From Allobosea sp. OK403 (lineage in GTDB: Bacteria; Pseudomonadota; Alphaproteobacteria; Rhizobiales; Beijerinckiaceae), in assembly GCF_900113835.1 (NCBI RefSeq), contig NZ_FOQV01000001.1, positions 558,001 to 622,000 of the forward strand: a stretch of DNA of 64,000 nucleotides. The letters run 5' to 3'. The translations under genes and the position numbers were made by a program. Shown piece after piece: positions 1 to 9,815 of this stretch; positions within the stretch are counted from its first letter, which is position 1; the number at the start of each line of letters is the position of its first letter. The notes under the pieces are model-generated. The model was not told where the DNA came from, did no database searches, and saw only the letters and a program-made list of their open reading frames with translations.

Positions 1-204
1 GTAGGTTCGGTGCGAGAAATAGCGGTGATAGCCGCCCGTCACCGCAAACATCCGCAACCAGTACAGGCCGATCGCCAGCCAGACCGAGGTCCAGGTCACG
101 CCGCTCCAGATCGCGCCCAGACAGGCGAGGTGCACCAGCACGAAGGGGATGGCGGCGGGATAGACGATGTCGCCATCGTCGTGAGGGGTCTCGATCTGGG
201 ACAA
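1..204 (-). CDS. Fatty-acyl (acyl-CoA type) desaturase, N-terminal part
   Basis: Start of a di-iron membrane desaturase whose body lies beyond the left edge. Sixty-eight codons are visible on the minus strand. Two hydrophobic stretches (about residues 16-35 and 38-56) are followed by GGYHRYFSHRTY, which matches the first histidine box (HxxxxH) of stearoyl-CoA-type delta-9 desaturases; this family introduces a double bond into membrane fatty acids. No ATG or GTG lies in frame at the N-terminus, so I place the start at a TTG at 204 with a weak purine stretch just upstream. The family call is firm; the start codon and the exact substrate are not. Confidence 0.82.
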   Translation of the reverse strand, partial: MSQIETPHDDGDIVYPAAIPFVLVHLACLGAIWSGVTWTSVWLAIGLYWLRMFAVTGGYHRYFSHRTY

Positions 205-303
205 GTCGTTTCTCTGATTTGAAAGGCAGGCTGCAAGGGGGCGGTGCAAAGGGTGGCGTTGCGCGACAAGAACAGGACCGGCCAGGCTCGCGCAAGTGCG
301 GTA

Positions 304-1005
304 TTATGATCCAGCCGTCGCCGTCGCGGCGTTCAGAGGCTTCCTGGGCAAGCAAAGCCGGAGAGCTAGGACCGCGATCAGCACTGTGATGAAAGGCCAG
401 TAGAACGGGTCCATGACCGCGCGCTTGCCGAAGGTTACCATGAAGCTGAGCCAGATGTAATAAGCCCCGCACAAATGGAGCCAGCGCCAGGCTTTCGGGC
501 CGATCATTGCGGCGGTTCTGTCGAACGATGTTGCGGCCATGGCGAGGATGAAGAGATAGGCGAGCCCGCCCGAGATCAGTGTTCCCGTGTTGCTGAGCTG
601 CTTGAACAGGGTCGGGGCCGTGCTGGCCAAGGCGATGATGGCAAGTCCGTGCAGCCCATGGGAGAGGGCGAAGGACAGTCCGAGATAGCGCCGGTTCCGT
701 CTTTGCCAGCGCGTCCAGATACTGGGGCAGGCCAGGAACAGGGCTGAGGCCGTGAAAGCGAGGCAGAACAACACCAGAGATGTTCGCGCCGTGATGCGGA
801 TGACCAGCCGGATGCCGTCGCTTCCGCCGGACGAGGTTGCAAGCGCAGCAAGCGCGCCCAGAACGAGTCCGGATGAGAGCAGCCCAAGCAGTGGCCAGCC
901 TTCCAGCAGGCCTGCCGGAAACGATGGCTTCGGCTCGTTCCGCGCGATTGTCATGTCGATGCCGTTCTGTGAGAGGCGTGCGCCGCTATTGAGCGACGAT
1001 TGCAT
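304..1005 (-). CDS. Ferric-reductase-like (YedZ/MsrQ-like) heme membrane protein
   Basis: Integral membrane protein of 233 residues with about six hydrophobic segments, arranged like the ferric-reductase/YedZ (MsrQ) transmembrane domain. Histidines that could ligate heme sit in HGLHG and in WLHLCGAYY of later helices. The family moves electrons across the inner membrane, often to a periplasmic reductase, but no partner reductase gene is visible nearby. The ATG at 1005 is preferred because GGAG lies 10 bases upstream; an internal ATG at 954 has no ribosome-binding site. It is transcribed away from the TetR gene at 1144, and the palindrome at 1028-1046 sits 23 bases upstream of the start, so control by that regulator is likely. 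The fold assignment is by eye. Confidence 0.6.
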   Translation of the reverse strand: MQSSLNSGARLSQNGIDMTIARNEPKPSFPAGLLEGWPLLGLLSSGLVLGALAALATSSGGSDGIRLVIRITARTSLVLFCLAFTASALFLACPSIWTRWQRRNRRYLGLSFALSHGLHGLAIIALASTAPTLFKQLSNTGTLISGGLAYLFILAMAATSFDRTAAMIGPKAWRWLHLCGAYYIWLSFMVTFGKRAVMDPFYWPFITVLIAVLALRLCLPRKPLNAATATAGS

Positions 1006-1027
1006 CGGCCGGCGCTCCAGGCAATAA

Positions 1028-1046
1028 ATGTAATCAATGATTACAT
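1028..1046. promoter_or_regulatory. Perfect palindrome, probable TetR operator
   Basis: ATGTAATCAATGATTACAT is a perfect 19-bp inverted repeat (9-1-9) in the divergent intergenic region between the ferric-reductase-like gene and the TetR gene. Size, symmetry and position, just upstream of the leftward start and in the space shared by both genes, fit a TetR-dimer operator. Binding by the adjacent regulator is inferred. Confidence 0.7.
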
Positions 1047-1143
1047 GATTGTGATACGAAGGCGCTTCTCCTGCTTTCGGAACGGGTTCACTCCTTTGCT
1101 GGCGGGTTTCCTCCTGTGCCGGAACGTGCACTAGCTTCGATCC

Positions 1144-1821
1144 ATGAGCACCGTGAAACCGACTCGGACCGGAGACCGCCAGGCGGGCGAGGGCAGTCCG
1201 GCCTATCATCACGGCAATTTGCGCGAGGAGCTCGTCGAGCAGGCGCTCAAGCTGGCTGAGGAAGGGGGCCTCTTGGCGGTGAGTGTCCGGGCGGCGGCGC
1301 GATTGGCCGGGGTCTCGCCGGCAGCTCCGTTCCGCCACTTCCCGGACAAGATGACGCTGATGACGGCGGTGGCCGAGGAGGCTATGCGGCGCTTCAGGGC
1401 CGAAATCGCGCTGGCGCTGGCGCAGGAGGTGGATGATGATCCGATGCTGCGCATACGCGCCATCGGACGGGCCTACCTCGATTGGGCCAGACGCAATCCG
1501 ACCCATTTCGAAATCATCTCGTCACGGCGCTCGATCGATTTCGACGGCTCGCCGTCGCTGGGCCGGGAGAACGCCGAAATCCAGGCTCAGATCGAGGCCC
1601 TCTTGCTGGAGGCGGCGCAACGCGGGCTTCTACGTTGCAACGACCGGCACCTGATCCAGATTGCGGCGCGTGCGTTGGTGTATGGTCTCGCGCGCATGCT
1701 GGTCGATGGCCATTTCCCGAGTTGGCAGGTCGCCGATGCGGACATCGAAGGAACCATGGCCAAAGTGCTCGATCTGTTCGTGGACGGGCTGGTCAAGGAG
1801 CGGCCGCGCCCTGAACTGTGA
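1144..1821 (+). CDS. TetR/AcrR-family transcriptional regulator
   Basis: Repressor-type regulator of 225 residues. The N-terminal helix-turn-helix spans about residues 22-70: YHHGNLREELVEQAL starts helix 1, and the recognition region reads VRAAARLAGVSPAAPFRHF. The rest is a ligand/dimer domain of the WHG-like TetR subgroup. ATG 1144 has no clear ribosome-binding site but fits the family's length. It is divergent from the membrane protein at 304-1005 and shares with it the palindrome at 1028-1046, so autoregulation and control of that gene are likely. The ligand is unknown. Confidence 0.85.
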   Translation: MSTVKPTRTGDRQAGEGSPAYHHGNLREELVEQALKLAEEGGLLAVSVRAAARLAGVSPAAPFRHFPDKMTLMTAVAEEAMRRFRAEIALALAQEVDDDPMLRIRAIGRAYLDWARRNPTHFEIISSRRSIDFDGSPSLGRENAEIQAQIEALLLEAAQRGLLRCNDRHLIQIAARALVYGLARMLVDGHFPSWQVADADIEGTMAKVLDLFVDGLVKERPRPEL

Positions 1822-1922
1822 TCTGGCAGGTGCGATCGAGATGAAGGCCGGGACCGAATGTCATCGAAGCGTCACGCTAGGGTGGCTTCAAGGGCGGATG
1901 GGATCGAAGCGGCGGAACTGAC

Positions 1923-4163
1923 GTGGCACGAGCGGCGGCAGGGGCAAAAGCGAAGCAAATGAACGCGCGAACGGCAGAAACCATGGATCTCGACATCCCC
2001 ACCATTGACGCCCACGGCGCCGATACCCCGCTGCGGCAATCGCCCGCCCGCTTCATGAACCGCGAGCTGTCCTGGCTGCAGTTCAATCGCCGCGTCATGG
2101 AAGAGGCCTCGAACCGCAATCACCCCCTGCTGGAGCAGCTGCGCTTCCTCTCGATCTCGGCCGCCAATCTCGATGAATTCTTCATGGTCCGCGTCTCCGG
2201 CCTGCGTGAACAGCTCAAGGCCGGTGTGGTCACGAAGAGCCAGGATGGCCTGACCCCGGCCGAGCAGCTCGCAGAACTAGGCAAGGCGGTCTCGGCGCTG
2301 ACGGACGACCAGCAGGCGCGTTGGGTCCAGCTGAAGCGCGATCTCCATGAGAACAAGATTCACCTGCTCGGCCCGAGCGAGGTCGGCAAGCAGGAGCGGG
2401 TCTGGCTGGAGGATTATTTTCTCCACTATATCTTTCCGGTGCTGACGCCGCTGGCGATCGACCCGGCGCATCCGTTCCCCTTCATCCCCAATCTCGGCTT
2501 CACGCTGGCGCTGGCGCTGGAGAGGATCAGCGACGGGCGCCAGCTCGACGCGCTGATACGCGTGCCGATCAAGATGGACCGCTTCATCGAATTGCCGGAT
2601 CTGGGGCGCGAGGGGCTGCATCGCTTCATCACGCTGGAGGACGCGGTCTCGCTCTTCATCGGCAAGCTCTTCCCGGGCTATGACGTCAAGGGCACCGGCT
2701 CGTTCCGCGTCATCCGCGACACCGATCTCGACATCGAGGAGGAGGCCGAGGATCTGGTGCGCGTCTTCGAGACGATGCTGAAGCTGCGTCGGCGCGGCGT
2801 CGTCATCCGTCTCGAGGTCTCGACCGGCATGCCGGCGCATCTGCGCAAGCTGATCGTGCGCGAGCTCAAGGTCGACCCCGACGAGATCGTCGATGTCGCC
2901 GGCATGATTGGCCTCAACGAGCTCTCGCAGCTTGTCGGCGTCGACCGCCCCGACCTCAAGTTCAAGCCCTACAACGCCCGCTTCCCCGAGCGCATTCGAG
3001 AGCATGCTGGCGACTGCTTTGCCGCGATCCGCCAGAAGGACCTGATCGTCCACCATCCCTATGAGAGCTTCGACGTCGTCGTGCAGTTTCTGCAGCAGGC
3101 GGCGCGCGATCCCAGCGTGGTCGCGATCAAGCAGACGCTCTACCGCACCTCGTCGAACTCCCCGATCGTGCATGCTCTGGCCGAAGCGGCGGAGGCCGGC
3201 AAGTCAGTGACCGCCCTGGTCGAGCTCAAGGCGCGCTTCGACGAGGAGGCCAATATCCGCTGGGCCAAGGATCTGGAGCGCGCCGGCGTCCAGGTCGTTT
3301 ACGGCTTCATCGAGCTCAAGACCCACGCCAAGCTGTCGATGGTGGTGCGCCGCGAGGCCGGCCAGCTTGTGACCTATTGCCATATCGCTACAGGCAACTA
3401 CCACCCGATCACGGCGCGCATCTACACCGACGTCTCCTTCTTCACCGCCGACCCGGTGATGTCGCAGGATGTCGCGCGCATCTTCAACTTCATCACCGGC
3501 TATGCCGAGCCGGCTGAGCTGGAAAAGATGTCGGTGTCGCCAGTGGGGCTGAAGCAGCGCCTGCTCTCCGACATCGCCGAGGAGGTCGCCCATGTAAAGG
3601 CCGGCCGCAAGGGCGCGATCTGGGGCAAGTGCAATTCGCTGGTCGATCCCGAGATCATCGACGCGCTCTATGATGCGAGCCAGGCGGGCGTCGAGATCGA
3701 CTTCGTCGTGCGCGGCATCTGCTGCCTGAGGCCCGGCGTTCCCGGCCTGTCCGAGAACATCCGCGTCAAGTCGATCGTCGGCCGCTTCCTGGAGCACACC
3801 CGGATCTACGCTTTTGGGGCAGGCCACGGCCTGCCTTCGGCGAAGGCCAAGCTCTACATCTCCTCTGCCGATCTGATGCCGCGCAACCTCGACCGTCGCG
3901 TCGAGGCGCTGACCCCGATTTTGAACGCTACGGTCCACCAGCAACTGCTCGAACAGATCATGCAGGCCAATTTCCTCGACAACGAACAGAGCTGGACGAT
4001 CTTGCCCGATGGCGGTTCGCAACGCATTGTCCCGGCCCCGGGCGACGAGTCGTTCAACGCCCATAAATATTTCATGACCAATCCGAGCCTGTCCGGACGT
4101 GGAAAATCCCTCTCCAACTCCAGCCCCAGAAGCCTCCCCAAGCGGGCGGCCAAGAAAAGCTGA
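1923..4163 (+). CDS. ppk: Polyphosphate kinase 1
   Basis: Polyphosphate kinase (PPK1) reversibly moves the gamma phosphate of ATP onto inorganic polyphosphate chains. The 746-residue frame has the family's usual length and order. The N-terminal domain opens with [12 protein letters not shown] near residue 46. The autophosphorylated catalytic histidine lies in [10 protein letters not shown] (His487) and the second conserved histidine in LEHTRIYAF (His625). The start is uncertain: a GTG at 1923 gives 746 residues, and ATGs at 1959 and 1983 are alternatives because conservation only begins near residue 45. The exopolyphosphatase gene starts one base after the stop, so the making and breaking activities are co-transcribed. 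Confidence 0.96.
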   Translation: MARAAAGAKAKQMNARTAETMDLDIPTIDAHGADTPLRQSPARFMNRELSWLQFNRRVMEEASNRNHPLLEQLRFLSISAANLDEFFMVRVSGLREQLKAGVVTKSQDGLTPAEQLAELGKAVSALTDDQQARWVQLKRDLHENKIHLLGPSEVGKQERVWLEDYFLHYIFPVLTPLAIDPAHPFPFIPNLGFTLALALERISDGRQLDALIRVPIKMDRFIELPDLGREGLHRFITLEDAVSLFIGKLFPGYDVKGTGSFRVIRDTDLDIEEEAEDLVRVFETMLKLRRRGVVIRLEVSTGMPAHLRKLIVRELKVDPDEIVDVAGMIGLNELSQLVGVDRPDLKFKPYNARFPERIREHAGDCFAAIRQKDLIVHHPYESFDVVVQFLQQAARDPSVVAIKQTLYRTSSNSPIVHALAEAAEAGKSVTALVELKARFDEEANIRWAKDLERAGVQVVYGFIELKTHAKLSMVVRREAGQLVTYCHIATGNYHPITARIYTDVSFFTADPVMSQDVARIFNFITGYAEPAELEKMSVSPVGLKQRLLSDIAEEVAHVKAGRKGAIWGKCNSLVDPEIIDALYDASQAGVEIDFVVRGICCLRPGVPGLSENIRVKSIVGRFLEHTRIYAFGAGHGLPSAKAKLYISSADLMPRNLDRRVEALTPILNATVHQQLLEQIMQANFLDNEQSWTILPDGGSQRIVPAPGDESFNAHKYFMTNPSLSGRGKSLSNSSPRSLPKRAAKKS

Positions 4164-4164
4164 G

Positions 4165-5682
4165 ATGACCGGCATGGGCCTCGTTGCGGGGCGGCTGAGC
4201 CTTGGCGAGACGATCGCCATCATCGACATCGGTTCGAACTCGGTTCGCCTCGTCGTCTATGAGATGCTGGCGCGCTCGCCTGCCCAGGTCTTCAACGAGA
4301 AGGAAATGGCGGGACTCGGTCGGCAGGTCGCCACCACCGGCCGGTTGGCCGAGGAGGCGATGGAGCGTGCGCTCGAGGCGCTGCTGCGCTTCCGCATCCT
4401 TTGCGAGGCTATGCAGGTCGGCGAGATTCGCGTCATCGCCACCGCTGCCGCGCGCGAAGCCGCCAATGGACCGGCCTTCCTCGCCAAGGCGGAGCAGGCG
4501 ATCGGCCAGCGGATTGAACTGATCTCCGGCGGCCGTGAGGCTTATCTTTCCGGGCTTGGTGTGATTTCCGGATTCGCCGAGCCGCATGGCGTCGCAGGCG
4601 ATCTCGGGGGCGGTTCGCTGGAGCTTGTCGGGGTCGATGGCAACCGCGTCGGGCCGGGCATCAGCCTGCCGATCGGCGGCCTCGCGCTGATGGACAAGGC
4701 GAAGGGCCAGATCAAGCTGGCCGAGAAGATCGTTCGCGAACAGCTGGATCATCACCCACAATTGGCGGCGATGCGCGGCAAGGATTTTTTTGCTGTCGGC
4801 GGCACCTGGCGGGCGCTTGCGACGCTGCATCAGCGCCAGTCCGGCTACCCACTCAGCGTCATGCACGGTTATACCGTGCCGGCCCGCGACGTCGCGGATT
4901 TCGCCCGGCTGGTCGAGCGCGCCGATGCTTCGGTCCTGGAAGCGATCGACGCCGTCTCCTCCGCGCGCCGGCCGCTCCTGGCCTATGGCGCGCTGGTGCT
5001 CGATCTGCTGATCAAGCGCGGCCGTCCGCGCGCGGTGGTGATCTCGGCGAGCGGTGTGCGCGAGGGCCTGCTATACGACATGCTCCCGGAGGACGAGCGC
5101 CGGGTCGATCCGCTGCTGCGCGGCGCCCAGGACTACAACCAGTTGCGCGCCCGCGAACCGCGCCATGCCGCCGACCTGATTGAGTGGGTGCGGCGCCTCG
5201 TTGCCAGCGCCGGCTTGCCGGACGATCCCGCCGGCGGCCGCCTGCAGGACGCCGCCTGCCTGCTCTCCGATATCGGGTGGCGCGCCCATCCCGATTATCG
5301 CGGCGAGCAGAGCCTCAACGTGATCGCGCATGCCGCCTTCAGCGGCGTCGACCACCCGGGCCGTGCTTTCCTCGCCCTGACGGTTTTCCATCGCTACGCC
5401 GGCGCAAAGAGCGATTCTCCCGCTGCCGCCGGTCTGAGGCAGTTGCTGACGCCGCGCCTGCTGGAGCGCTCGCAGCTTCTCGCCAGCGCCTTCCGTGTTG
5501 CCTATCTGCTCTCGGCCGGGATGCCCGGCATCCTGCCGCGCGCGACGCTGGCCTGCGTCGACAGCCGGCTCGTCCTGCGCCTCTCCGGCGAACTCCATGC
5601 CTTGTCGAGCGAGCGCGTGACGGGCCGATTGAAGCAACTCGCCAAGCTGCTCGGCCGCGAATACGAGATCAGCCTCGGCTGA
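4165..5682 (+). CDS. ppx: Exopolyphosphatase (Ppx/GppA family)
   Basis: Releases phosphate from the ends of polyphosphate chains, or hydrolyses pppGpp; the two activities cannot be told apart here. The actin-like ATPase fold shows as DIGSNSVRLVVYE near residue 21 (phosphate loop 1) and GDLGGGSLELV near residue 145 (loop 2). The C-terminal half is the helical extension typical of alphaproteobacterial Ppx. ATG 4165 follows the ppk stop by one base (TGAGATG), indicating translational coupling. A GTG at 4099 would overlap ppk by 65 bases and adds only a Pro-rich tail, so I reject it. Length 505 residues. Confidence 0.93.
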   Translation: MTGMGLVAGRLSLGETIAIIDIGSNSVRLVVYEMLARSPAQVFNEKEMAGLGRQVATTGRLAEEAMERALEALLRFRILCEAMQVGEIRVIATAAAREAANGPAFLAKAEQAIGQRIELISGGREAYLSGLGVISGFAEPHGVAGDLGGGSLELVGVDGNRVGPGISLPIGGLALMDKAKGQIKLAEKIVREQLDHHPQLAAMRGKDFFAVGGTWRALATLHQRQSGYPLSVMHGYTVPARDVADFARLVERADASVLEAIDAVSSARRPLLAYGALVLDLLIKRGRPRAVVISASGVREGLLYDMLPEDERRVDPLLRGAQDYNQLRAREPRHAADLIEWVRRLVASAGLPDDPAGGRLQDAACLLSDIGWRAHPDYRGEQSLNVIAHAAFSGVDHPGRAFLALTVFHRYAGAKSDSPAAAGLRQLLTPRLLERSQLLASAFRVAYLLSAGMPGILPRATLACVDSRLVLRLSGELHALSSERVTGRLKQLAKLLGREYEISLG

Positions 5683-5738
5683 CGCGGCCTTCCAGGCTCG
5701 GATCACAGGGATCTCGCGCGTTTTTCGGGCTGTCTGAT

Positions 5739-5953
5739 CCGTCATTGCGAGCGAATTGAAGCAATCCAGGAGGTCTCGCTCTGCGCCCTCGTGGATTGCT
5801 TCGTCGCTAGAGCCGGATGATTTCAGGCGGAGTCACAAAGTGACTCCGCCTGAAATCTGAATCCGTCTCTCATCAAGGAGTTAGAGCAGGATTGCTGCGA
5901 AAAACCGGTTCCCACTTTTTCGCATCCTGCTCTAGCGCGCCTCGCAATGACGG
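5739..5953. repeat. Nested intergenic repeat mosaic
   Basis: This fills most of the 293-base gap between the convergent ppx and rnd. Outer arms CCGTCATTGCGAG (5739-5751) and CTCGCAATGACGG (5941-5953) are inverted copies, with the internal motif GAAGCAATCCA / TGGATTGCTTC typical of an interspersed repeat of this order. Inside it lie a 39-base hairpin (5819-5857; 18-bp arms, AAA loop) and a TAGAGC-bounded palindromic element (5882-5934) containing TGCGAAAAA and TTTTTCGCA. The inner block (5808-5936) appears to have been inserted into the older outer repeat. Confidence 0.8.
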
Positions 5954-5975
5954 TTCGAGCCGGTCGGAAAACGCT

Positions 5976-7115
5976 CTAAGCGACGGAAACCCGACCGCGC
6001 ACGATCCTGAGGCCCAGATTACCGTTCTTGAGCGCGATCGCCTTCTCGCCGAAGACCTCGCGCCGCCAACCCTTCAGCGCGGGCACGTCGGCCTCGTCGT
6101 CGAAGGAGATGGCTTCCAGATCGTCGGAGGAGGCGATGATCTTCGGCGCCACGCGCTCGGCATCCGCAACCGCCTTGAGCAGCACCTTGAGCAGATCGAG
6201 CACGGCGCCGTTCGTGGCGCGGCCGCGCTCCCGCTCCAGCCGGGGCAAGGTCTTGGGATCGAGCGCAAGCCCGCGCCCGACCGCCGCCAGCACCTCGCCG
6301 CCGGCGCGCGAGCGCTCGAAGCCGTTGGGCACCGAGCGCAGCTCCGCCAGCGCCTCGACCGAGACGGGCCCGCGCTGCACGATGTCCATCAGCGCATCGT
6401 CCTTGAGCACGCGCTGGCGCGGCACGTCGCGGCTCTGCGCCTCGCGCTCGCGCCAGGCGGCGAGCTCCATCAGCAGTGCCAGCTCCTTGGGCTTGCGGAT
6501 CCGGCCCTTCAGGCGCTGCCAGGCGTTCTCCGGCTTGACCTCATAAGTGCCGGGCGAGTTCAGGACCGCCATTTCCTCGGCGACCCAATTCTCGCGGCCG
6601 CTGGCTTTGATGTCGGCGTCGAGCGCGAGATAGATGTCGCGCAGATGGGTGACGTCGGATTCCGCATAAACCAATTGGGCCTCGCTGAGCGGGCGGCGCG
6701 ACCAGTCGGTGAAGCGCGAGGATTTGTCGATCCGCGCCTTGGCAAGGTCATTGGCGAGCTGCTCGTAGCCGACCGAGTCGCCGTAGCCGCAGACCATGGC
6801 GGCGACCTGCGTGTCGAAGAGCGGCTTGGGGATCAGCTTGCCGATGATCCAGACGATCTCGAGATCCTGCCGCGCCGCATGAAAGACCTTGGCCACGGCC
6901 TCATCGGCCATCAGCGCCAGGAAGGGCGCGAGATCGAGGCCGGGCGCGAGCGGGTCGACCAACACGGCCTCGTCTGGCGAGGCGAGCTGGATCAGGCAGA
7001 GCTTGGGGTAATAGGTCGTCTCCCGCAGGAACTCGGTGTCGACCGTGACGAAGGGATGCGTAGCCAGACGCGCGCAGGCGTCGGCCAGATCCTGGGTGGT
7101 TGTGATGAGGCTCAT
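5976..7115 (-). CDS. rnd: Ribonuclease D
   Basis: 3'-5' exoribonuclease that trims tRNA and other structured RNA 3' ends. The DEDD exonuclease residues are all visible: Asp26 and Glu28 in VDTEFL, Asp84 in [10 protein letters not shown], and Asp154 with Tyr150 in YAESDVTHL (the DEDDy form). An HRDC-type helical domain follows at about residues 205-290. At 379 residues the length is normal. It converges on ppx and diverges from aspS, the order often seen in Hyphomicrobiales. Confidence 0.95.
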   Translation of the reverse strand: MSLITTTQDLADACARLATHPFVTVDTEFLRETTYYPKLCLIQLASPDEAVLVDPLAPGLDLAPFLALMADEAVAKVFHAARQDLEIVWIIGKLIPKPLFDTQVAAMVCGYGDSVGYEQLANDLAKARIDKSSRFTDWSRRPLSEAQLVYAESDVTHLRDIYLALDADIKASGRENWVAEEMAVLNSPGTYEVKPENAWQRLKGRIRKPKELALLMELAAWREREAQSRDVPRQRVLKDDALMDIVQRGPVSVEALAELRSVPNGFERSRAGGEVLAAVGRGLALDPKTLPRLERERGRATNGAVLDLLKVLLKAVADAERVAPKIIASSDDLEAISFDDEADVPALKGWRREVFGEKAIALKNGNLGLRIVRGRVSVA

Positions 7116-7250
7116 GAGGTCGGCTCATAGCAGACAGAGTATCGCCATGTCGCGGGCGTTCTTGACAATCCGCGCCGCGGCGTGTGCTTACCCCCGAAAC
7201 CGTGCGCGCGCCTGCGGCGGACGGCCTTGACCTCCGAAGAGACCAGTACC

Positions 7251-9032
7251 GTGACCTTGCATCGTTACCGTTCCCACACCTGCGGCGCCCTTCGCGAGAG
7301 CGACATCGGGGCCCAGGTCCGCCTCTCCGGCTGGTGCCACCGCATCCGCGACCATGGCGGCGTGCTGTTCATCGATCTGCGTGACCATTACGGCATGACC
7401 CAGGTGGTCATCGATCCGGATTCTCCGGCCTTCGCCGATGCCGCTGCGGTGCGCTCGGAATGGGTCGTCCGCATCGACGGCAAGGTCAAGGCGCGCTTCA
7501 CGGGCACCGAGAACGCCAATCTCGCGACCGGTGCCGTCGAGGTCTTCGCGACGGGCATCGAGGTTCTCGGAGCTTCCGGCGAATTGCCGTTGCCGGTCTT
7601 CGGCGATCTTGAATATCCCGAGGATACCCGGCTGAAGTACCGCTTCCTCGATCTGCGCCGCGAAAAGCTCCACAACAACATCATGTTGCGGACGAAGGTG
7701 ATCGACTCACTGCGCAACCGGATGAAGACCTCCGGCTTCTCCGAGTTCCAGACGCCGATCCTGACGGCGTCCTCGCCCGAGGGCGCGCGTGACTTCCTGG
7801 TGCCGAGCCGATTGCATCCCGGCAAATTCTACGCGCTGCCGCAGGCGCCGCAGCAGTACAAGCAGCTCCTGATGATGGCGGGCTTCGACCGTTACTTCCA
7901 GATCGCGCCCTGCTTCCGCGACGAGGACCCGCGCGCCGACCGTCTGCCGGGCGAGTTCTACCAGCTCGACGTCGAGATGAGCTTCGTCGAGCAGGACGAC
8001 GTCTTCGCCACGATGGAGCCGGTGATCGCCGGTGTTTTCGAGGAGTTCGGCGGCGGCAAGTCGGTGACCAAGAACTGGCCGCGCATCCCTTATGCGGAAG
8101 CGATCAGAAAATATGGCTCCGACAAGCCGGATCTGCGCAACCCGCTGGTGATGCAGGACGTCTCCGCACATTTCCGCGGCTCGGCGTTCAAGGTCTTCGC
8201 GCGCATCCTCGAGGATGAGAAGAACCAGGTCTGGGCGATTCCCGCTCCCGCGGGCGGCTCCAGGGCCTTCTGCGACCGGATGAACTCCTGGGCGCAAGGG
8301 GAAGGGCAGCCGGGCCTCGGCTACATCATGTGGCGCGAAGGCGCGGGCGCAGGTCCGATCGCCAACAATATCGGCCCCGAGCGGGTCGAGGCGATCCGCG
8401 TCGCGCTCGGCTTGAAGGATGGCGACGCAGCCTTCTTCGCCGCCGGCAACCCCGACAAGTTCTACAAATTCGCCGGCAATGCCCGCAACAAGGTCGGCCA
8501 GGAACTCGGCCTGATCGACGAGAACGCGTTTGCCTTCGCCTGGATCGTCGATTTCCCGATGTACGAGTACAACGAGGACGACAAGAAGGTCGATTTCTCG
8601 CACAACCCGTTCTCGATGCCGCAGGGCGGCCTCGAATCGCTCGAGAACGACGATCCGCTGGCGATCAAGGCCTTCCAGTACGACATCGCCTGCAACGGCT
8701 ACGAGCTGGCCTCGGGCGGCATCCGCAACCATCGCCCCGAGGCGATGGTGAAAGCCTTCGAGATCGCAGGCTATGGCGAGGAGACGGTGATCGAGCGTTT
8801 TGGCGGCATGTATCGCGCCTTCCAATATGGCGCACCGCCCCATGGCGGCATGGCGGCGGGCATCGACCGCATCATCATGCTCTTGGCCGGCGCGACGAAT
8901 CTGCGCGAGGTCGCGCTGTTCCCGATGAACCAGCAGGCCGTCGATCTGCTGATGGGCGCGCCGTCCGAAGCCTCGCCCAAGCAGCTGCGCGAGGCTCATC
9001 TGCGCGTGAACCTCACCGAAAAGAACGGCTGA
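7251..9032 (+). CDS. aspS: Aspartyl-tRNA synthetase
   Basis: Class II synthetase charging tRNA-Asp (in this group usually also tRNA-Asn, which is a family inference). An N-terminal OB-fold anticodon-binding domain begins HRYRSHTCG. Class II motif 2 is in [20 protein letters not shown], the bacterial GAD insert lies in the middle, and motif 3 is in [16 protein letters not shown] near the C-terminus. I use GTG 7251, which places HRYRSHTCG at residues 4-12 as in relatives; an upstream frame opening at 7182 adds only non-conserved residues. Length 593 residues. Confidence 0.96.
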   Translation: MTLHRYRSHTCGALRESDIGAQVRLSGWCHRIRDHGGVLFIDLRDHYGMTQVVIDPDSPAFADAAAVRSEWVVRIDGKVKARFTGTENANLATGAVEVFATGIEVLGASGELPLPVFGDLEYPEDTRLKYRFLDLRREKLHNNIMLRTKVIDSLRNRMKTSGFSEFQTPILTASSPEGARDFLVPSRLHPGKFYALPQAPQQYKQLLMMAGFDRYFQIAPCFRDEDPRADRLPGEFYQLDVEMSFVEQDDVFATMEPVIAGVFEEFGGGKSVTKNWPRIPYAEAIRKYGSDKPDLRNPLVMQDVSAHFRGSAFKVFARILEDEKNQVWAIPAPAGGSRAFCDRMNSWAQGEGQPGLGYIMWREGAGAGPIANNIGPERVEAIRVALGLKDGDAAFFAAGNPDKFYKFAGNARNKVGQELGLIDENAFAFAWIVDFPMYEYNEDDKKVDFSHNPFSMPQGGLESLENDDPLAIKAFQYDIACNGYELASGGIRNHRPEAMVKAFEIAGYGEETVIERFGGMYRAFQYGAPPHGGMAAGIDRIIMLLAGATNLREVALFPMNQQAVDLLMGAPSEASPKQLREAHLRVNLTEKNG

Positions 9033-9038
9033 CCCTCG

Positions 9039-9410
9039 ATGCCTGCCTCTGTCGTCGCGCGCCCGCTGGCGCTCGCCTGTCTGCTTGCGCTGCCGCTGGG
9101 GGCTTGCGTCCAGGGTTCGGCCAATCCGGGCGCGGGGAGGGGCGCGGAATTGGCCAGCCTCGTCTCGCGTTCGATCGCCTGTCGGGCGGGAAATCCGCGC
9201 GCCAGCACGCTGGAGCGTTTCATCGCCTCCGAGCGTGAGCGCGGCGCGACGCCCGATCAGATCGCCAGCGCACGCTCTGCCTATGTCACCGTCTCCGAGG
9301 CGGAGACGATCAACCAGGACATCCGCCCGCAAGCCTGCACGCCCGAGGAACGCGCCGCGCTCAAGGAGCGGATGACGCAGGTCCGGGCCGGGCGCTTCGA
9401 CGCGCTCTGA
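9039..9410 (+). CDS. Small predicted lipoprotein, function unknown
   Basis: A 123-residue protein starting 6 bases after the aspS stop. Residues 1-23 form a lipoprotein signal ending in LPLGAC, so Cys23 should be lipidated. The mature part is short, charged and helical, with two more cysteines (in IACRAG and QACTPEE) that could form a disulfide in the periplasm. I do not recognise the family. Close spacing to aspS and to the next small lipoprotein suggests co-transcription. Confidence 0.72.
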   Translation: MPASVVARPLALACLLALPLGACVQGSANPGAGRGAELASLVSRSIACRAGNPRASTLERFIASERERGATPDQIASARSAYVTVSEAETINQDIRPQACTPEERAALKERMTQVRAGRFDAL

Positions 9411-9424
9411 GCGACGGCTGCCCG

Positions 9425-9772
9425 ATGTTTTTCGCCAAGTCGTGCCGCGCCAAGTCATGCCGCGCCAAGTCATGCCGCGCCAAGTCATGCCTTGCCGGGC
9501 TGTCCCTGCTTGCTCTCACCGCCTGCACCAGCACCATCACGGCCTTGCCCGGAACGCCCGAATTCGCGGCTGCCCAGGTGTCGCGCGGCTATGATTGCGG
9601 ACTCAAGGTGGACCGCCAGGGCGTGCTGGCGCGGGTCGCGCGCGAAGACCGTCAGCGCTTTCTCTCGACCTCGGCAAGCCTGGCAGTGAAATCCTACAAG
9701 GCTCCACGCCGCTGCGACGCGGCGGAGCGTTTTGCTGTGCAGCGCGAGCTGGCGCTCCTGAGCCGGCGCTGA
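9425..9772 (+). CDS. Small predicted lipoprotein with repeat-expanded signal peptide
   Basis: A 115-residue protein with a lipobox at LLALTAC (Cys34). The n-region of its signal peptide is encoded by four 15-bp tandem repeats (9436-9495) giving KSCRA units, so it is unusually long, basic and cysteine-rich. Mature residues include two cysteines (YDCGL, RRCDA), like the previous gene, and the two may be distant paralogues. No known domain. The start at 9425 is the only ATG before the repeats; an internal start is possible because the repeats vary. Confidence 0.65.
   Translation: MFFAKSCRAKSCRAKSCRAKSCLAGLSLLALTACTSTITALPGTPEFAAAQVSRGYDCGLKVDRQGVLARVAREDRQRFLSTSASLAVKSYKAPRRCDAAERFAVQRELALLSRR
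9436..9495 (+). repeat. 15-bp tandem repeat, four units
   Basis: Units CAAGTCGTGCCGCGC, CAAGTCATGCCGCGC (twice) and CAAGTCATGCCTTGC lie head to tail inside the signal-peptide region of the lipoprotein at 9425. The unit length is a multiple of three, so gain or loss of copies changes the length of the basic n-region without a frameshift. Confidence 0.9.
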
Positions 9773-9815
9773 TTTTCGCTTGCCTGCGGCCACGCCTTGC
9801 CGCCAAACAGCCATC

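Noticed and set aside
5892..7130. A 412-codon plus-strand frame opposite rnd
   Set aside because: It is the complement of RNase D, whose DEDD residues are all present.
7707..9488. A 593-codon minus-strand frame opposite aspS and the first lipoprotein gene
   Set aside because: It lies opposite unmistakable aspartyl-tRNA synthetase motifs and its product lacks any domain.
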